This document shows positions 21,169 to 35,100 of a stretch of 64,000 bases of DNA, piece by piece (within the stretch, counting starts at the first letter, position 1; each line of letters starts with the position of its first letter). The notes below the pieces were generated by a model. That model did no database searches. It was not told where the DNA came from and saw only the letters and a list, made by a program, of their open reading frames with translations. The stretch comes from Pterobdella sp. o SKG-2022. Lineage: Eukaryota; Annelida; Clitellata; Hirudinida; Piscicolidae. The stretch spans positions 26,390,544 through 26,454,543 of the forward strand of contig OZ038321.1 in assembly GCA_964035795.1 (NCBI GenBank), given 5' to 3'. Position numbers and translations under genes: made by a program.

Positions 21169-23101
21169 CTGTGGTGAAACATGAGAGATATGTATCCTTT
21201 GAACGGAAGTTTGAATTCAACATTTAAATTTGGTTTTATATAATTTCATATATATAAAGAAAGTATAACATCAAAGGGCTGGAATGAAATTAGTTTTGAT
21301 TTAAACAAGTCCAAATAATAACTTGAGCGAGGTCTGTTGAAGTATTAGAAATATCGAAACCATTATGTTCCACCCCATTCATAGAAACTTCCATTTTTAA
21401 ATAAAAATCACAAATATTTTTGTATAACCTAAAGTTTAAAAACAAAATAGATATATAGTCATTAGCGGAAATATCTATGTTTAGGGATGTGCTCTTAATG
21501 CTAAATAAAAGTACATTTTTGTCAAAAAAAATACTGCTAATGAAATTGTAAGATGATGAATTTTTTTATCACAATTTTTGATTTTAAAAACGGATTAGTA
21601 GTTCATCTTACTCGAACAACTTATCTTTTAGAACCTAATTTTCAGATTTATGCAAACTTGTTTAAACTCTTATTATCTGAATATATCAAAGAAGAACAAT
21701 TTTTCATGCTCACTTAGTAGTTTATTCTTATATTTAAGAATATACGATATTATAAAAATATATAATGCGAAGCAATCGAACATTTGAAAAGCTGTCTAAA
21801 CCAGTTCAATAAACTTTTTCAGTATTTTATGGTGAAGTATCAGCTCCCAATAACAATTCTACAAAGTTTTTCTTTCTTCAAAATTATTTTTATCTTTCAT
21901 ACTAATCATATGATGGTTTAAAGAAATGAAATTATTATATTAGTATTCAATTTTAAAAATTGAAATTTTGATAAGAAACATTCCATACAATGGAGTTAGG
22001 TTGATTTCATGATCAAAGATGCAAAAATTTTTAACCTAGTTTTAAAATTTTGGCTTAAATAATTTTTTAATATAAGTTTTTTTTTAAATTTAAAAATTGA
22101 GCTTCAACTTTGAGTGCCAATTTTTGATAGGAAATTACTAAGCTGGAACTTTTTAGTCGACACATCTATTAAGCTCTGCTTGTAAAAATTAATGATATCT
22201 TAGCAACATGGATGTTAAACTTGGGCTAAGATTGCAAGAAAGTAGAAATTATGGAAATAGAATTAGAGGGAAAAAGTTTGGAAGCGACAATTGTATAACC
22301 AAAGCAGCAATTCGATGAAAAACAATCAGTGTCTGAAGAAATGAATAAATTCTGAAAACTCATACGTTTAGTAATAAAGATACATAAATTTTTCAAGAGT
22401 TTTTAAAACCTGGCCATTTTTCGGTTAGAAATAAAAAAGAATATTTATTTAAGAAAATATGAAGCTTTTCGAAAGCTCAAGAATATCAGTAATGTAAACA
22501 GCTTATTTAGTTCTGTGTACATTTCGTACTGTATCTACTCCATAAGACAATCAATCAGATTCTCCTTATTTTATTTAATTAGAAGTCATTTTGGTTTTCT
22601 GCAACTAAATTAACTCTCGTTTCACACAACCAAAGTTATACTTGATATTTTCAGTGTATTTGAAACAAAACATTCAAAACAGGTTTTTGATAGTTTATAT
22701 AAAACCGGGAAGTTTATTTGAAAAATTTGCAGTTAATATATCTGAAATTTTTGAACATAACAAAAATAACTTCTATCCGAAACATTTCATAGGAACTAGC
22801 TTTTGAAACCATGCCATGTTTAATCTTGAGCCTTGAGTGAACTTGATTTTTCTAGACAATATGTAAAATTTCTATAAACGTTTGGATAAATGCCGTTACG
22901 ATGCGGTTACGTATATTATGCTAAAGATTCCACGCGTCACATTTATACAATATGCTCAAATGTGTATATTATTTCAGCTTGGTAATGAGCTTTATAACAT
23001 TTTCTTTAAAAACAAATATTTTAAATGTTTAAGAGATTCTTGCGATAAGAAAATATAAAATTAACATGGTCAATGGTTTGCAGTTTTTCAAGTATACACT
23101 T
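21169..23101. other. Spacer between beta-TrCP and PDE4
   Basis: Bounded by the first detected beta-TrCP exon (21168) and the PDE4 stop codon (23102). It should contain the beta-TrCP promoter and possibly a non-coding first exon. No open frame or RNA gene is convincing. The sequence is AT-rich with no repeat that I recognise. Confidence 0.5.
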
Positions 23102-26100
23102 TTACTCCTCCAACAACACAGAATTACTTTTCTCAATAGTGATTTTCACTGGGTGATTTTTTTTTATTTTCTCACTTTTAAACTCAGAGTGCTCTTGGTG
23201 TTTGACATTTATACATTTTTGACTTTCATCTTCTTTCCTCTGGAAAATGTTTCCTTTTTTTTCGTCGTAAAACTCCGGAGATACGGTACAAAAAGTGGCG
23301 AAATAACTTTTGTTGAAGTCCATTGTGTCGAGTATGTAGTCGCAGTGTGGCTCAACCAGCTCTGCCCATGCTTCCCACAATGGCTGCACGACGTAATCAA
23401 TGAACCCCACCTGATTGGTCAAGTGTCACTCATGTTTCAAATGTTTTTCCAGCCAATGTATCGACTTCAATCTAGTCGATTAATCATTTATCATTAATGC
23501 ATTATTTTTTGAAATAAAAAGGTAGAATAAAATGTAATCAAAAATATTCAAAAGAATCTTTCATTTTGATTAGCATGCTATTTTGATTGATTGTATATAT
23601 TTAGAATTACATATTTTTAGATTAAATTTTACGTTGAAAATTAACAGACTTGCGACTTTTCTATTGAAGCATTGTTTTTGTCACACATGGGGCTAATTTC
23701 TATTCCTGAATAAAATATTTATAAATTGAGCAAATATAAGGTTGATAATTCAATATAAAATAAATACACACAGACACGATAGCAAAGCCTTGAAAGAAAA
23801 TATTAAAATTGCACGAAGATATTATAATCTTCTGAGCAAACAACCCACCTAGATCTCTTTCAATATCTCCTTGCTTATAAAACTCGTTCATCACTCGATC
23901 TATCCATTCCTTGTATATATTTAGCTGCTTGGTAGGGTTGCCCAAGTCAGCGCAGTGCAGCAGACATTTCAGGACCTGCGTATTAAAAACATCTTCGATC
24001 GACTACACGCTCAAATGAGCCACCTATTAATCATTCGTTCATCATTCTTTTAGGCGCCTTGAGGATTATTTTTGCGTATAATTACTAGTATCAAATATTT
24101 TTAATATAAAACCAAGACATTAAAAAAAATTAAACCATTAATAAATACGACCTAGCTATAAAGCCAATCACCAATTGAACACACTCAAAACCTCTCGAAC
24201 ATTAATAACATAAGACCCACATGGAGACGCTCGTTAGGATCGTCAAACTCGAGGACTTCAGTGCCAGATACCTTTCGTGCCTCTACCATGGTTTTCAGAC
24301 CTGCCAACAAACTCATGTGTTTTGACATGTCTGTCGATATCACCTGGTTAAATACATTTGATTGCCCTTTGCTGTACACCCTTTGTTAAATATTATTACA
24401 CTCCTCAATTATAGGTCTGTTCAACACTTAAATAATACAGTCGATGTAATACCAGATGTTTTTTATATTTATATCTGTGTGGGTATGTGTGTGTAACGTT
24501 TTTTAATTAAGTCGAGAAGATCGAAAAGACACAAGTGATTATTCAATGAGTTGATTTATTAGCGAGATATTGACCGGGTATATTTTGAGATTTTTATGAA
24601 AATATATAACTTCAACCATGGAAATAACTCGAGTAACCATGTTGAAGTTATGTATTTTAATTGAGTAAACTTAGGGGTCCAATTAGTGCTATATTCATTG
24701 TTTCATCTGAACCCTTCCACATCAAAGTGCTAAAATTTATACAGCATTTACGTGAGATATTTATGAATCAAGCCACATTCACATTCATTAAATTTCAAGA
24801 TTAATCTGAATGAGGATGGCCATCCATCTACCACATAATGCGATGATTTTTATTTCAATGAGTTTTTATGATAAATATGAACTTCACAAAAGTTGAAGCA
24901 TTTTTGAATATAATTTGATGATTTTTTTCATAATTTGATTTGGACATGTAGAGCGTAGCGTGGGTTGGATTTCTCAGATGCGAAAGTTGGATTTAGATAC
25001 TTGCAAAAAGCCTGGTAGGCCCAAAAAGATTTGGAATGAGCTCATATTGAACGATAAAAGAAAGCTTGAGATGGTTTGTGTGGATCCACTCGATCGCTCT
25101 GAATGGAAAGGCCGACTTTGAGATAGAACTTTCAAAAGCCCAACCCTTGGTAAAGGAAAACGGGCTATAAAAAGGATTTGATTGATTGATTGATAAAGTA
25201 TATACAGTTCTAACATGAATACTCTCACCATGCTGATGACGTTCTTTCTAATTCTTTTTCGAGAAGATTCTGTGAAGTTCTGGAAAATGTCGCATCCAGG
25301 GTACTGGAGGAGTTTGAACGCCACTGCGAGGTGATGGTTCTCGAGAATGGATTCATCATTGTACATCAGCGCCAGATCCGAGTCTGTGTGTATTTAATGC
25401 TCCTCAGCTGAAGAATCCATGTGTTTTCGTCTTAATGATGCTTTTAAACGAATTTTTTCAATTCAAAGACTCCATCTTTAAATATTTTAAACATTTGAAA
25501 TATGTATGTCATTGTTAACTGTGATTATGTCTAAAGACGAAAATTAATTATATATATAAATATGTATGTTACATTCAAATTATTAAATACTTTTTGTAGT
25601 TTTCAGTTATAAAAGTGTTTCTTAGTTTTATGGCACTTTAAAGTTTCCCAATTCTCAAAATTTAAATATACGTAACTTAAAAAAGGATCTATTCTAAGCT
25701 TCCTGTTTAAACGCCACAATTATCAAACGAAAGTTGTACATTCTCAACCCTTTTTGTCTCATATACTACGCCTCGTAAATAAAGAATTGCATAAAATAAT
25801 GTGAAAGAATACCTGAAATTTTATTTTTTCAAATTATTGTGAGTTTATGTGGCAAAAATGCATAAAAACATTGCAAAATGGAAATTTGAATACGTATTAA
25901 AACTTGATTTTTAAATAAAAACGGTGAGGTATAACTGAAACTTAAATCAATGGAAATAACATAATCCTCGGAAAAGAAGATATATTTTTAAAGTGGCTTT
26001 CATTAAAAAAAATAATATTTAAATATAAAGCTTGAAGTAAAAAACACACAGTGAACAGTATAAAAAACACATTTAGAAGTGAACTCATAAAACTCTCCTA

Positions 26101-29100
26101 GATTTTTGAAAAGTGAAAAAAAATTACCAGCTCTACCATTGGAAACCTAATGAAATCTCTGCATAATAGCATCATATATAGTTGGAAAAACCAGAAAAGC
26201 AAAAATAAAATTAAATAGCATAAAGAATAGGCGCATTAGAAGGAAGATAGATACAGACTACAAATCATCAGCATTGCAAAGGGTCTGAGAGTTGCCACGA
26301 ACTACCAGTGAGATTCTTTCGAACAACTGCTTAGTTTTTTAAGCTAATTTTAAGTTTTCCCAAGTCCAAACTTAAGAGCAAGACGTATGAGCGAAGGTTT
26401 CTACTGCTTTTTGAATAAAATTTAGTTACCTACAAGACAGATTTCTTTGCCTTTTTTGCTGCTTCTGCTTGCTAAGAAGCCTAACCTGGGTTGGCTACTG
26501 TTTATAGCAAGTGGAATGGTGAAAGAGAACGTGAGGGTGGAGTCACAAAAAATAGTATAGTCTCATTTAGCCATTGAAATGCTTGCATCTCAAAAAAAAA
26601 ACATAATAAAATACACCAAAACTGCATTAAGCTAATATTAAAACTTTAATCTACATAAAGAAAGGCATACCAAATAATCACATACCAGTGTTTAAACTTG
26701 CTGAGTTAGATTTAAAACCGCTACTTTTATGCATAATACATTAATAATTTGATGTACACGACATCTTTAAAAACTATATTGTAAAGCTGGCGACGTAGTA
26801 GCGTTTAATATGCTCCTAAAACACACTAAAGATGCTCGATACACACTTGTGTTGATGAGGTGCTGGTTCGTGAGACCAGGGTGGTCGACGTCATGGATGA
26901 TGCTTGCGAATAATGCCGATAAAATCTCTGTGTCAGAAAATACCTCCTTTAGGGGAAAATGTTATGGCAGTTTTTGCTTGGGTTCAATGGAGATGGTGTT
27001 TACATAGTGATGTTTTAGGCGATGAAACTGGATGATTTGATTCTTGGCTTTAGATTTTTATTAAAAAATCAATATATTTTTTTGTATTGATCAAAAAATC
27101 AAAAAGCTTCATTTTTGAATGGCAAATCTAATCAAAAGTTCATTAGGAAAACTCGCATAAACTCTTGACTGCTTGAAAATTACAAGTAATTTTGTTTTCC
27201 GAAAAAAAATTTTACGTTTAACATTTTTATCACAAATTATTTTACTGAAATGCTAAATTAACTCAAAAACTCTCTTGAAAAGCTTGACTTTGATTTCTTC
27301 AACATAGTACGTGCTTGCTAAAATTTTTAGGATAAAAATTTTTATTAAAACACCCAATGACAGGAATGTCTTTAAAAAATGTTTTTCAACAATTTTTTGA
27401 TAAAAAACCATTAATTTATTAATTTTGATTTCCATCGGGAGGTAACTGATAATGATGGCGAGATCTGAAATTATGCCATAACATGATTGGAAAATTAAGC
27501 TTGTCTCACAAAACGCTTGGTACTTAGAAAAATTTCTGCAAAAACCTTAGTGTTTTTTATGGTAATCTTATTAGAGTTGCTTTTAAAATAATCACACAAT
27601 AGAAATATAACACTATAATTTGAACTTGTAACTGAATGCTTACCAGTAATGGTGCTTTGTTTAGTTGCACGTGCACTGAATTAGTGACATCTGCGGCGTG
27701 GAGACGGTTGTGATAGAGGCGAGAGAGGTGGTAGTGGTTCTCGATCGTTGCCACGTAATTCAGAAATGTCCTCGCATCTATTTGAAACTTGTTCAACAGG
27801 TTTCTTTGCTGTATTTATACAGAAATCATTTTTAACAGTGTTTTTTCAAGTTTGATGATGCAATTTCGTATGTTTTGTGGATTTAATTAGCCTTGGTCAC
27901 TTGAAATAAAGAGTTTAGTTAATTTTTTTGTTTTATTACCTAAAGCGCATATTTATAGTTGAAAACTTTTTACAAAATGCGTGTGGTCAATGAGAAAGAA
28001 ATGAGAGTGATAATTTAAAAATTTTCATAATTAATTCCTCAAACCGTCAAAATGATTGTTTGCACGTTAAAAATGATAGACAATTTGATATATTTCAAAT
28101 TTATTTCACTTGAAGAACAACAAAATGCGACTCCAACATGGAAAACGCCCACAAAACTTGATAAATTCAAACGCTGAGACTTAGAAATACCTTGAAAATA
28201 TTGTACGAGACTGCGATAAGAGAGTGGCCGTGAGACATGTCATCAAGCTGGAAAATGTTCAAATTCCAGTCGTTCATGGACCCCATGTGCTGGAGAAAAA
28301 TTTGCCTATATTACTATATGGGTCTACTCGTGTTGGTTCGAGGATTGGGTTTTTATGTTGAGTTTGGATATTAATCTCCTCGAGAGGCGAATAAAAGTTG
28401 AATTATAAGAGTACTAAATGGGAAATTACGTGTATGTCTACGAATTTTAAACGTTTGTTTTGGTTGTTTCAAGTATTTAAAAAAAATATTTAATTAGTTT
28501 TGTTTATGCAACTGCAAACATTTTAAAGCGATAAAAAACCACAAAAATCGATCTAAAAATTGAAAGTTTTTGCATCAGGAAAACTTTTAATTTGAAGCAC
28601 GTCGAATGCTAACTAAAAGAAATAACAAAAAGGATAATTTAATCATAAAAATATTACCATCCATATTCCATATTACTTTCGTTATTAACTCCCAAATAAT
28701 ACAAAAAAAAATACCGCTTCAAGCTGAGAGTCATCAAGCCCCTGAAGACCAAAAAGTTGACCAGCGTCGAGGTCTTTGCTGGGCTCTTGCTGGTCATCTG
28801 TATCGGTGTCTTTCTGGTGAAAGAGAGGGATGATGGCCATGGAAGAGCAGGGAGATAGAGTTCTTTTGGGTAGACAAGGAGAGCTGAGGGAAATTTTGTT
28901 CTGGAAACTGGGTGTTGAAGGGTAGCTGGTGTTGCAAGATTTTCTTGGTGCTGTGTGTTAGTTGAGTGGTCAATGATCGGATGTTGGAGAATTAAAATGG
29001 ATGAATAAACAAACACGCTGATGAATAGAGACATGAAAATTTAATTTTCTTTTATACATTAATGTTGATGCGAGACTATTTTCTTCTTTCGATTATATAA

Positions 29101-32100
29101 AGAGCATTCTCATACATTTCTTCAAGGACATCGATGATGTATTTAATTTTATTGTTCAAGCCATGCAAGCGTGCAAAAAGAAGTTTGGTGGTTTGATGAA
29201 ATTAAAGAGTTTCTGCCTCATAACGATGCTCCTCCAAATAGGCTAATTTGCTTCATATGCATTCTTATTAATTTTTAAGGAAAAATATATGAAATTGAGA
29301 AAATATTAAGGACTTTTCTGAAATTAGTTCAATGTGCAAAAAAAAATTGCAGTTTTAAAACTCGTCTTATTTTTTTGAAACTTCATTTTCAAGTTCACCA
29401 TTCTTGCAAATTGAAATCATATCAGCAAATAAAACCTAGATAACTTTTTTTCGCTAATGTTTTATAATAAGGCTAAACTTATCGAAAAATATAGCTATTT
29501 ATTTTGCTCAATAAGTTGACTAAAGTTCTCCCATAAATCGACGTAAAAAAATTGTCAATTATTATTTATAAGTAAATTTAAGATGTCTCTAAAAAGACAA
29601 AAATAAAGCCACTTTGAAAAAAAACTTTGATAATTTAATTTTAAAACACAAAACTCTTCGGCGAAACCCTTATCAAATAAAAACAAAATCCGTATTAAAA
29701 ATTTAAAAAATTTAAAAAACAAGCCAAAAACACAAAATATTGGAAATATTTCCAAGATTATGCAACGTACTTGTCTCAAGTTCACTTTCTCTGACAGTGT
29801 CTTCCTCTTTATCTGTAAACAAATTCCTTGCATGAAAAATCTCCAAAGAACTTTGTAAAAAAGCATTTTGAGACGAGTATGAGTAATGATATCTCGCTTG
29901 AAACGATTTTGTTATTTCGCCTTCAATAATGAAAATAACATCATCGATTCGATGTTTATGAAGCTCTTTGCACCAACAAAAAAACAAAGCCTAGCTAGTC
30001 GGGTTAATTTTTAAATTATTCGTAAAGTTCAACTATTGTATTATTATTCAAACTACCATTACCGAGTTATCCAACCAATCATCATTTGAATAAATTCATA
30101 GGCACTATTATTGTATTAATCTACTGAGAATACTGATCATAATAAGTCTTGGAAACTTCTTTGATCAAAGTCTTATAATTCTATTTCTTCTAATAACGTC
30201 TTCACCTAGAAAAGTCTTTCTGATGTATTGTGATACTTGGTTGCCTGATTTTCCTGACTCTGACAGCTGCTCCAGCTCTTTTTTCAAAATCTTTTTGAAC
30301 TGAAAGCAACAATAAAAATTGAACGCTATACCACAGATAATAATGATGATTTTACACTATTTAACAGAAAAATTAGAAAAACTATAACCTAAATCATTAT
30401 TGAAAGTCGTTAAAATTATAACTATTTAAAAGCCACTTCTATTGAAATTCCCAATAGTATTATTATATTAAGGCTTTTATACCCACTAAAAGAGGATATT
30501 TTCATAATGCAGAGTTTTAAATTATGGCGGGCAGCTTATGACTCGACCTAAAAGTCGGTCCAAGCACTATTATCATGCCATTGTAAATTATCAGTCTCAA
30601 GAAAGTGAATTGAGAATACATGAAACAGTTTATAAGTTTTTACTGAAAACAATTTTTTTGATACATACCTCATGAATCTTATGATTTTACCATCCCCACT
30701 GTAACCCCGTCGCCACTTTACCTTGGAACTTGCAAGATCGCCAAAAGAACGATGAGTTTGAATGGCTTCTAATTGGTCGAGACACCAATCTAGGTCATCT
30801 AACACTTCTAATATACTCTCATCTGATTGGTTAAATGTGACCTCGTTTATAATGTATTTTGTGTGTGATATGTATTTATATGCGAATTGTGATATGTATT
30901 TATATGCGAATGAACAAAGATGGTAAAAAGAGAGAAGATGGATGGAGGATAAAGAGGTATTAGTGTGAAAAAAAAAATAACATAAAAAACCTAAGTAAAA
31001 AAGGTTAATTAAAAGAAGAGAAAATGAAAAAATGACGGTCAAAAACAAATAATGATGAAAAATGAAAATCTTACAAAAAAAAAGAAAAAAAACAACGAAA
31101 ATAAAATAAAAACTAAGTTTTAAACGAGTTTATCGACCACTTAAGTACAGTTTTTAGCATTAATTACTTGGGAAAGTTCATCGATACTTAAGAACAAGGA
31201 CAGGGATTGACGTCGATGTGAGCGCCATCAAACCTCGAGATAGCTTATCTGATTCATTTGTTTCTAATTCATTCCAAAGTCTTATTTGAAAACTTTATGC
31301 TGAGTTCATATAGTAATTCTTCATCTTCTTTATGGAAAACTTGAGCTCATCGAAAATAAGTCCTTTTGAACCAATTAATAATCTATTTTGCAAATTGAAA
31401 ACGAGGGGAACTTTGTATGTTACTTTGTACATTGATATAGGCTTCACTGAAAAATTTTAATTTTGTTTGTTCTGGGTATTTGATTCTCATATATTATTGA
31501 TTTTTCTTCAACGTCTTTTAAAAATGTCCAACACGAATGCAAAAAAAATAGAAAAATTAATAATAGAAATAAAAACCTAAAATGCATAAAAAAAGTAAAC
31601 GGTCTAACTACCATAACATTCAATTATAAATAGGTTCATATAACTTTTAAATGGTACACTATTTAAAATAAATGGTATATAAAACTATTTACAATAATAA
31701 TAACAACAATAATAATAACAAAAATAATAATAACAAAAATAATAATAACAACAATAATAATAACAACAATAATAATAACAAAAATAATGATAACAACAAT
31801 AATAATAACAACAATAATAATAACAACAATAATAATAACAACAATAATAATACTAATAATAAATAATTTAACATAGAAAAAATTTTTCATTGGCAAACAT
31901 TATCATAATGAAATTGTTAGGTATTATGAAAACCTACGAAGCAAATAATCTTCATTTAATATGTATTATATTACATGCAATCGTCTTATTGTGTTTTGTG
32001 ATTATAAAGGCTTTTGATGAATAACTAATGAAGGGGTAACCCTCATCCTTCATCTTCTTGGAATTCTCTAAATTTATTGGTCATAAAAGCTCAAAGGTGT

Positions 32101-35100
32101 TATTCAATCGAGCGCAGTTTTAGAAGGTTGGATAGAAAATTTGAAATTTTCAAAACTTATAACCGTGAAATTTTAAAATGTTTTAGAGTACGTCTCTTGA
32201 TCCTCGTCTTTATTTTATTCAAATAACTCACGTTTCATCATAAAAAAATTTTTTAATCCCAAAACTTGGCTTTTTTGAGAATACTTCAAAGTTAAAAAAA
32301 TCGATATTATACTAAAGAATTTTATGAATTCATTGACGTAAATGTTTTGAGGTATTCAAAGTAATTGTGATGATAAATTTTGAAAATCTTCAGTTATATC
32401 TTTTGAAAATTTGACAGACACTAATGAAATTTTAAATATACAAAAAGCTTGCTTTCATAATTCAACATAGTATGACATGTCATTTATATTTATTTATATA
32501 GCTCAAATGGAGCATAGAATTCTTTAATATTACGTGACTGCCCTTATTAAAATACCCTCTATCTCTGCCAAATTATCAAGCTATTTCGAGATAATTCATT
32601 TGGAAATTTCAACGAAGCTATTTATTCCATTTATCGGCTCTGTGAAGTTACGCTTCCCGTTTTTATTTGTAAAAATGTTTAACTTTAGCTAAAACTTCAT
32701 GAAAAAAAAATTTTTTTTGAAATTTTTAAATACATTTTTTCTTGAAATTTGCGGAAATATTCAGTTTTTAAAGTTTTTAAACAGAAAACAGTACATTATC
32801 ATTTAAATTAATGTCTCTGAAAAGTCACATTCAAATTGACATGTTTTGTGATAAAATAATTTTAAACTAAAATTTACCATATAACTGAATAACTCAAATT
32901 GTTCTAAAATTCTCTATACAAACTCATTATATACATAAAACACACAAGCTTAATTTTGCTCAATCAGAAAAAAAAACGAATAACCTTCACTGGAAAATTC
33001 ATTCACACAAACTTAGTGAGGAGAACTGCACATAGATCAAGGATGAAGGTTAAAAGACTGATAATTGGGCAAAATGGAGGCTTGATTAGAAGTAATGAGC
33101 GGTGAGTGAGTGGGTTTTAGTCTTATATAGTTTATAAACAATGAAAAATAAACCAACGTTTTGATTTATTACATATATATATATATTATATAATTATGGA
33201 TAAGTGCTAACTTATCCATAATTATAATCTACTGTTTGGGTAAATGAATAAAAAATCAAATTTTTGGTATAAAATCAGAATTGAGATTTTTTGGCATATA
33301 TATAACGGAGTTTCAGCTTCCAGTGTTGCATCAAACGATAGATAATCCCGATATATTTTGATTCTCAGAGATCTAGAATGACTTTTTAGATGCATTTTTG
33401 TAAAAGAGCTATGATTTATTAATTAGATTTTAAATTAATCCTTAAATTTAACATCTAATTAATAAATCTAATTAATAAAACAAGATATATTTTGTTAATG
33501 ACATCAATATTTTTTTAGTTTTCAATAACTGAGTTGAATTGAAAGAATTTTTTAATATGAAAATTATTTGAAATATGAGCTTTATTGATTTTTAAAATTA
33601 CGTAAAGTTTATTCTGCTTCCATTTGGCGAATTCATTTAATATTCCTATCCAGAAATATTTTAAAAATATTTCTTAGAAATATATTTTCGTTTTTTGAAT
33701 GTAAAGTCTGTTCGAGAATTTTTCCGTGAAAGAAATAACCTTCTAAAAAATATAATTTTAGAAGTATTCAACAAATTAATATTTAAATGAAAACACTTTT
33801 AAGAGTTTATTTTAATCTACGAAGCTTTTCCTAAGATGAACTTATTTCAACCAATTGAAAAACCAAAAAAAAAATCTAAATTGAAATGATGGCAGTAAAA
33901 GCAACAGTGAGGTCCCAAGGAAGTGAATAGTAAAGAACAGTAAATCTGATAATAAATTAACCTCGCCATAAAAGTAAATTTTTAATGTGATTCCTATAAT
34001 AAATCAGTGAGAAGATTACTTCAATGCAAAATTAAGTTCATTGAGAAAGAAAAAGGCTATTTCATGGCAGAAAAATGTACTAATGACGTGAATTGCTTCA
34101 GAAATGTAAAAATGCAAAGTTTACGACTCACCTCTAAGTTTGGATACTTCCAACGATAAAGAAGAAGTGGTGCCATGTGTTGTTTCTCTGTTTTTTGTTT
34201 CTGTGTTGAATACCGACGATCTTCGCTTTTTTCTGTTTATTGAAAAGATTTTTAATTAATTCCATTGTTTCTAAATGAAAATATATCAAATATTTCCCGT
34301 TCATAAATTTATTCTAATTTATTCATTTATATGCAAATTTATTCGAGTTTATTGGAGAAGAAAAAACACTTCAAAAAACAAGCCAAATATCTTATGTAAA
34401 ATATATTTTGCGCATTATTTCCGCGAGAAATTGGTTTTATTGATACTTTAGTACTCAACTCCACAAAAACTTTCAACCTCACAATTCTGCGTCGTCACAT
34501 CTCAAACAAAATTTTTTGAACTTTTTCAAAAATATTTTTTATTTACCTAAATTTTATCAAATTACTTCATAATAATTATTTTTATGGAATATTCAGATGA
34601 AAAAAAAAGTTTTATAAATTTTAATTTATAATTTAGAATACAATGTTTGAAAAAAAAATTTTTTAGTTTCACACGAAAATATGAAGCACGCGATAATTAT
34701 TTTTCAAAGAATCTTCCAAAGCGCTATAAGCCACGCTCGAGATTAAGAACCTCCTTATGCACCCAGATTGCTTATTTATGCATATGATTCACTATAAAGA
34801 AGCGTCTTAAAAATTTGTTCATATAAGAAAAAACTTTGTTACACCAAAAATCTAAATGTATTATACTTGCAAAAGGTAGATCTCGTGAAAATTTTGATAA
34901 CGAGCCCGAATGTGTAATTTTAAATTAACCTCAGCAGACCAAAAAGTTTACTATGAAGAAACATGAAAATACTTTTTCAAAATAATTTCGATTAAAAATG
35001 GATTTTTATACAAAAACGAATGAAAACAGCTAAAACTGTTCTCTAGAGATTTGAAGCAAATCTTTCACTAAAACAGTGTTTTATCCTTAAGTTGCTTTCG

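Noticed and set aside
23066..23497. A 143-codon plus-strand frame
   Set aside because: It is antisense to the terminal PDE4 exon, whose minus-strand reading has clear PDE4 motifs.
31663..31896. Poly-Asn, poly-Ile/Val and poly-Leu open frames
   Set aside because: They come from the AAC/AAT microsatellite in a PDE4 intron.
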